Source of the DNA: Halomonas fontilapidosi
Lineage (GTDB): Bacteria > Pseudomonadota > Gammaproteobacteria > Pseudomonadales > Halomonadaceae
Direction: 5' to 3'
Assembly (NCBI RefSeq): GCF_014192285.1
Contig: NZ_JACHXQ010000001.1
Span: forward strand, 620,001 to 684,000
Length of the DNA: 64,000 nucleotides
The notes below the pieces were generated by a model, which searched no databases, was not told the origin of the DNA, and saw only the letters and a list, made by a program, of their open reading frames with translations. The position numbers and the translations under genes are program-made. Shown piece after piece: positions 63,138 to 64,000 of this stretch. Within the stretch, counting starts at the first letter, position 1. Every line of letters begins with the position of its first letter.

Positions 63138-63698
63138 TCACAGCATCTGCGGCAGGAACTGGCCGCGCCGGTCGATGATCTTGCCGGCGACCATGAAGAC
63201 ACCGTCACCCGTGTAGTGCAGCGTTTCGGGATAGGCGGGCGTCGCCCGGGCACGAGCCGCCACCACCTCCCAGATGAAGAAGTCATGGCGGTCGACCAGG
63301 CTGTCATCGACGAGCCGGCACTCGAAGTGGGCATGGCACTCCTCGATCAGGGGCACCTCCACGGCTGTCGCTTGCGACGCGGTCAGGCCGAAATGGTTGA
63401 ACTTGTCGAGCTCGGCGCCGCTACTGTTGCCGATGCCGATCACCTCATCGATCAAGGCCGTGGTCGGCAAGTTGATGACGCACTGCCCGCTCCGGCGCAC
63501 CAGCTCGAAGCTGTGATTGCCGGAGGAGATGACGCAGCCGACCAGGGAAGGCGAGAAAGCCATTACGGTGTGCCAGCCCAGGGTCATGATGTTGGATTCG
63601 CCCTGCCAGGCCGAGGAGACCAGCACAATGGGGCCAGGCTCGAGATAGCGGCGCACCCGCTCCAGCGGCATGGCAAGCATCTCGACATCGTCACGCAT
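63138..63698 (-). CDS. Flavin reductase family protein (FMN-binding split barrel)
   Basis: A 186-residue protein with the flavin-reductase-like fold: PIVLVSSAWQGESNIMTLGWH and SFELVRRSGQCVINLP are typical family segments, and the C-terminal half carries CHAHFECRLVDD. Members bind FMN and supply reduced flavin to monooxygenases or act as oxygen-independent oxidoreductases. No monooxygenase partner is in the window. The 162 bp between its stop and the DUF3617 start show nothing notable. Confidence 0.85.
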   Translation of the reverse strand: MRDDVEMLAMPLERVRRYLEPGPIVLVSSAWQGESNIMTLGWHTVMAFSPSLVGCVISSGNHSFELVRRSGQCVINLPTTALIDEVIGIGNSSGAELDKFNHFGLTASQATAVEVPLIEECHAHFECRLVDDSLVDRHDFFIWEVVAARARATPAYPETLHYTGDGVFMVAGKIIDRRGQFLPQML

Positions 63699-64000
63699 CG
63701 GTTTCTCCCCTCGAAGTGGAAACGAAAGCTGAGGCCCCGGTGCCCTTTTCCGCAGCCCTCCCCCGCTATAGTGCTACAGTCTGGCCACCATGGGACGCCC
63801 CTGCCAGCGACAGCCGCTTGCGCTGGATGACCGTCACGTCCTGCTGCGCAACCTGGGCGATGGCCTGACCCCAGATCGGCGAACTCGCGCGCTATCACCG
63901 CGTCGCTGTCGTCACCGGCCGCGCCTGATTCTGCCCCAGGCACCTTCCTCTCCAGCCTCGCCGGACAGGACAAGGGCATTGCACGACACGCCTTTAGCTG
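63699..64000. other. Right-edge region without a supported gene
   Basis: Contains the upstream region of the flavin reductase gene. A plus-strand frame from ATG 63790 stays open to the edge, but it is Arg/Pro-rich and looks like a shadow. On the minus strand a stretch ending at 63766 reads WGQAIAQVAQQDVTVIQRKR and GASHGGQTVAL, which looks protein-like but is cut off upstream by stops, so it may be the decayed or frameshifted 3' end of a gene lying to the right. Confidence 0.4.

Noticed and set aside
63790..64000. Plus-strand gene start running off the window
   Set aside because: The frame is open but Arg/Pro-rich, has no clear ribosome-binding site and no family resemblance.

Overview
The window is GC-rich (clearly above 60 % by eye), densely coded gammaproteobacterial chromosome. 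Gene families and gene order (vacJ/mlaA, PP2C regulator, STAS protein and transaldolase together, as in Pseudomonas; dnaX-ybaB-recR-rnd-ycgL-ycgN; yqjDE-type genes) fit the Oceanospirillales/Pseudomonadales, and a Halomonas-like halophile is my best guess. That placement is inference; there is no rRNA gene or named marker to prove it.

Region 1 (1-5.5 kb) is a metal(loid) resistance block. It opens inside the 3' end of an arsenite oxidase large-subunit gene (aioA). Facing it is the operon arsC - GAPDH - arsJ - arsR, which reduces arsenate, converts arsenate to 1-arseno-3-phosphoglycerate and exports that compound. A perfect 8-bp inverted repeat just upstream of arsC is the likely ArsR operator. 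A chromate-efflux gene, chrA, follows. Region 2 (5.5-10.1 kb) is the phosphate operon pstS-pstC-pstA-pstB, with two Pho boxes upstream and a strong hairpin between pstS and pstC. phoU is missing from its usual place after pstB; the chrA/ars block sits there instead.

Region 3 (10.1-33.6 kb) is mostly housekeeping: a Bcr/CflA-type exporter, transaldolase, an RssB-like PP2C protein with a degenerate receiver plus its STAS partner, the chain hrpA - KAS III - mlaA, fadD, a class II amidotransferase with a VWA protein and a small membrane protein, an oligopeptidase with a repeat-built insertion, a secreted protein made almost entirely of DDGT and GGGS/GGGA repeats, and the rnd/recR/ybaB/dnaX cluster.

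Region 4 (33.7-43.1 kb) is a catabolic island: a LysR regulator divergent from aminotransferase - CoA transferase A/B - M20 deacylase - thiolase - polar amino-acid ABC transporter. Read together the enzymes fit breakdown of a beta-amino acid, possibly an N-acetylated one such as N6-acetyl-beta-lysine (inference).

Region 5 (43.2-50.5 kb) holds a TerB/DUF533-like protein, a second thiolase of more moderate GC, a decayed integrase fragment, the 4.5S SRP RNA gene (ffs), and a two-gene unit of an ATP-grasp ligase and a 678-residue protein in which I see a papain-like Gln/Cys/His/Asn arrangement. This pair is the best candidate for an undescribed system. tlyA follows.

Region 6 (50.5-64 kb) is envelope-related: an MscK-type mechanosensitive channel, outer membrane phospholipase A with an N-terminal coiled coil, a yqjDEK-like trio, a CopD-like membrane protein, a YhiN flavoprotein, an RND efflux adaptor/pump pair behind a palindromic operator-like site, a DUF3617 protein and a flavin reductase. 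No tRNA, rRNA, intact insertion sequence or CRISPR array was seen.
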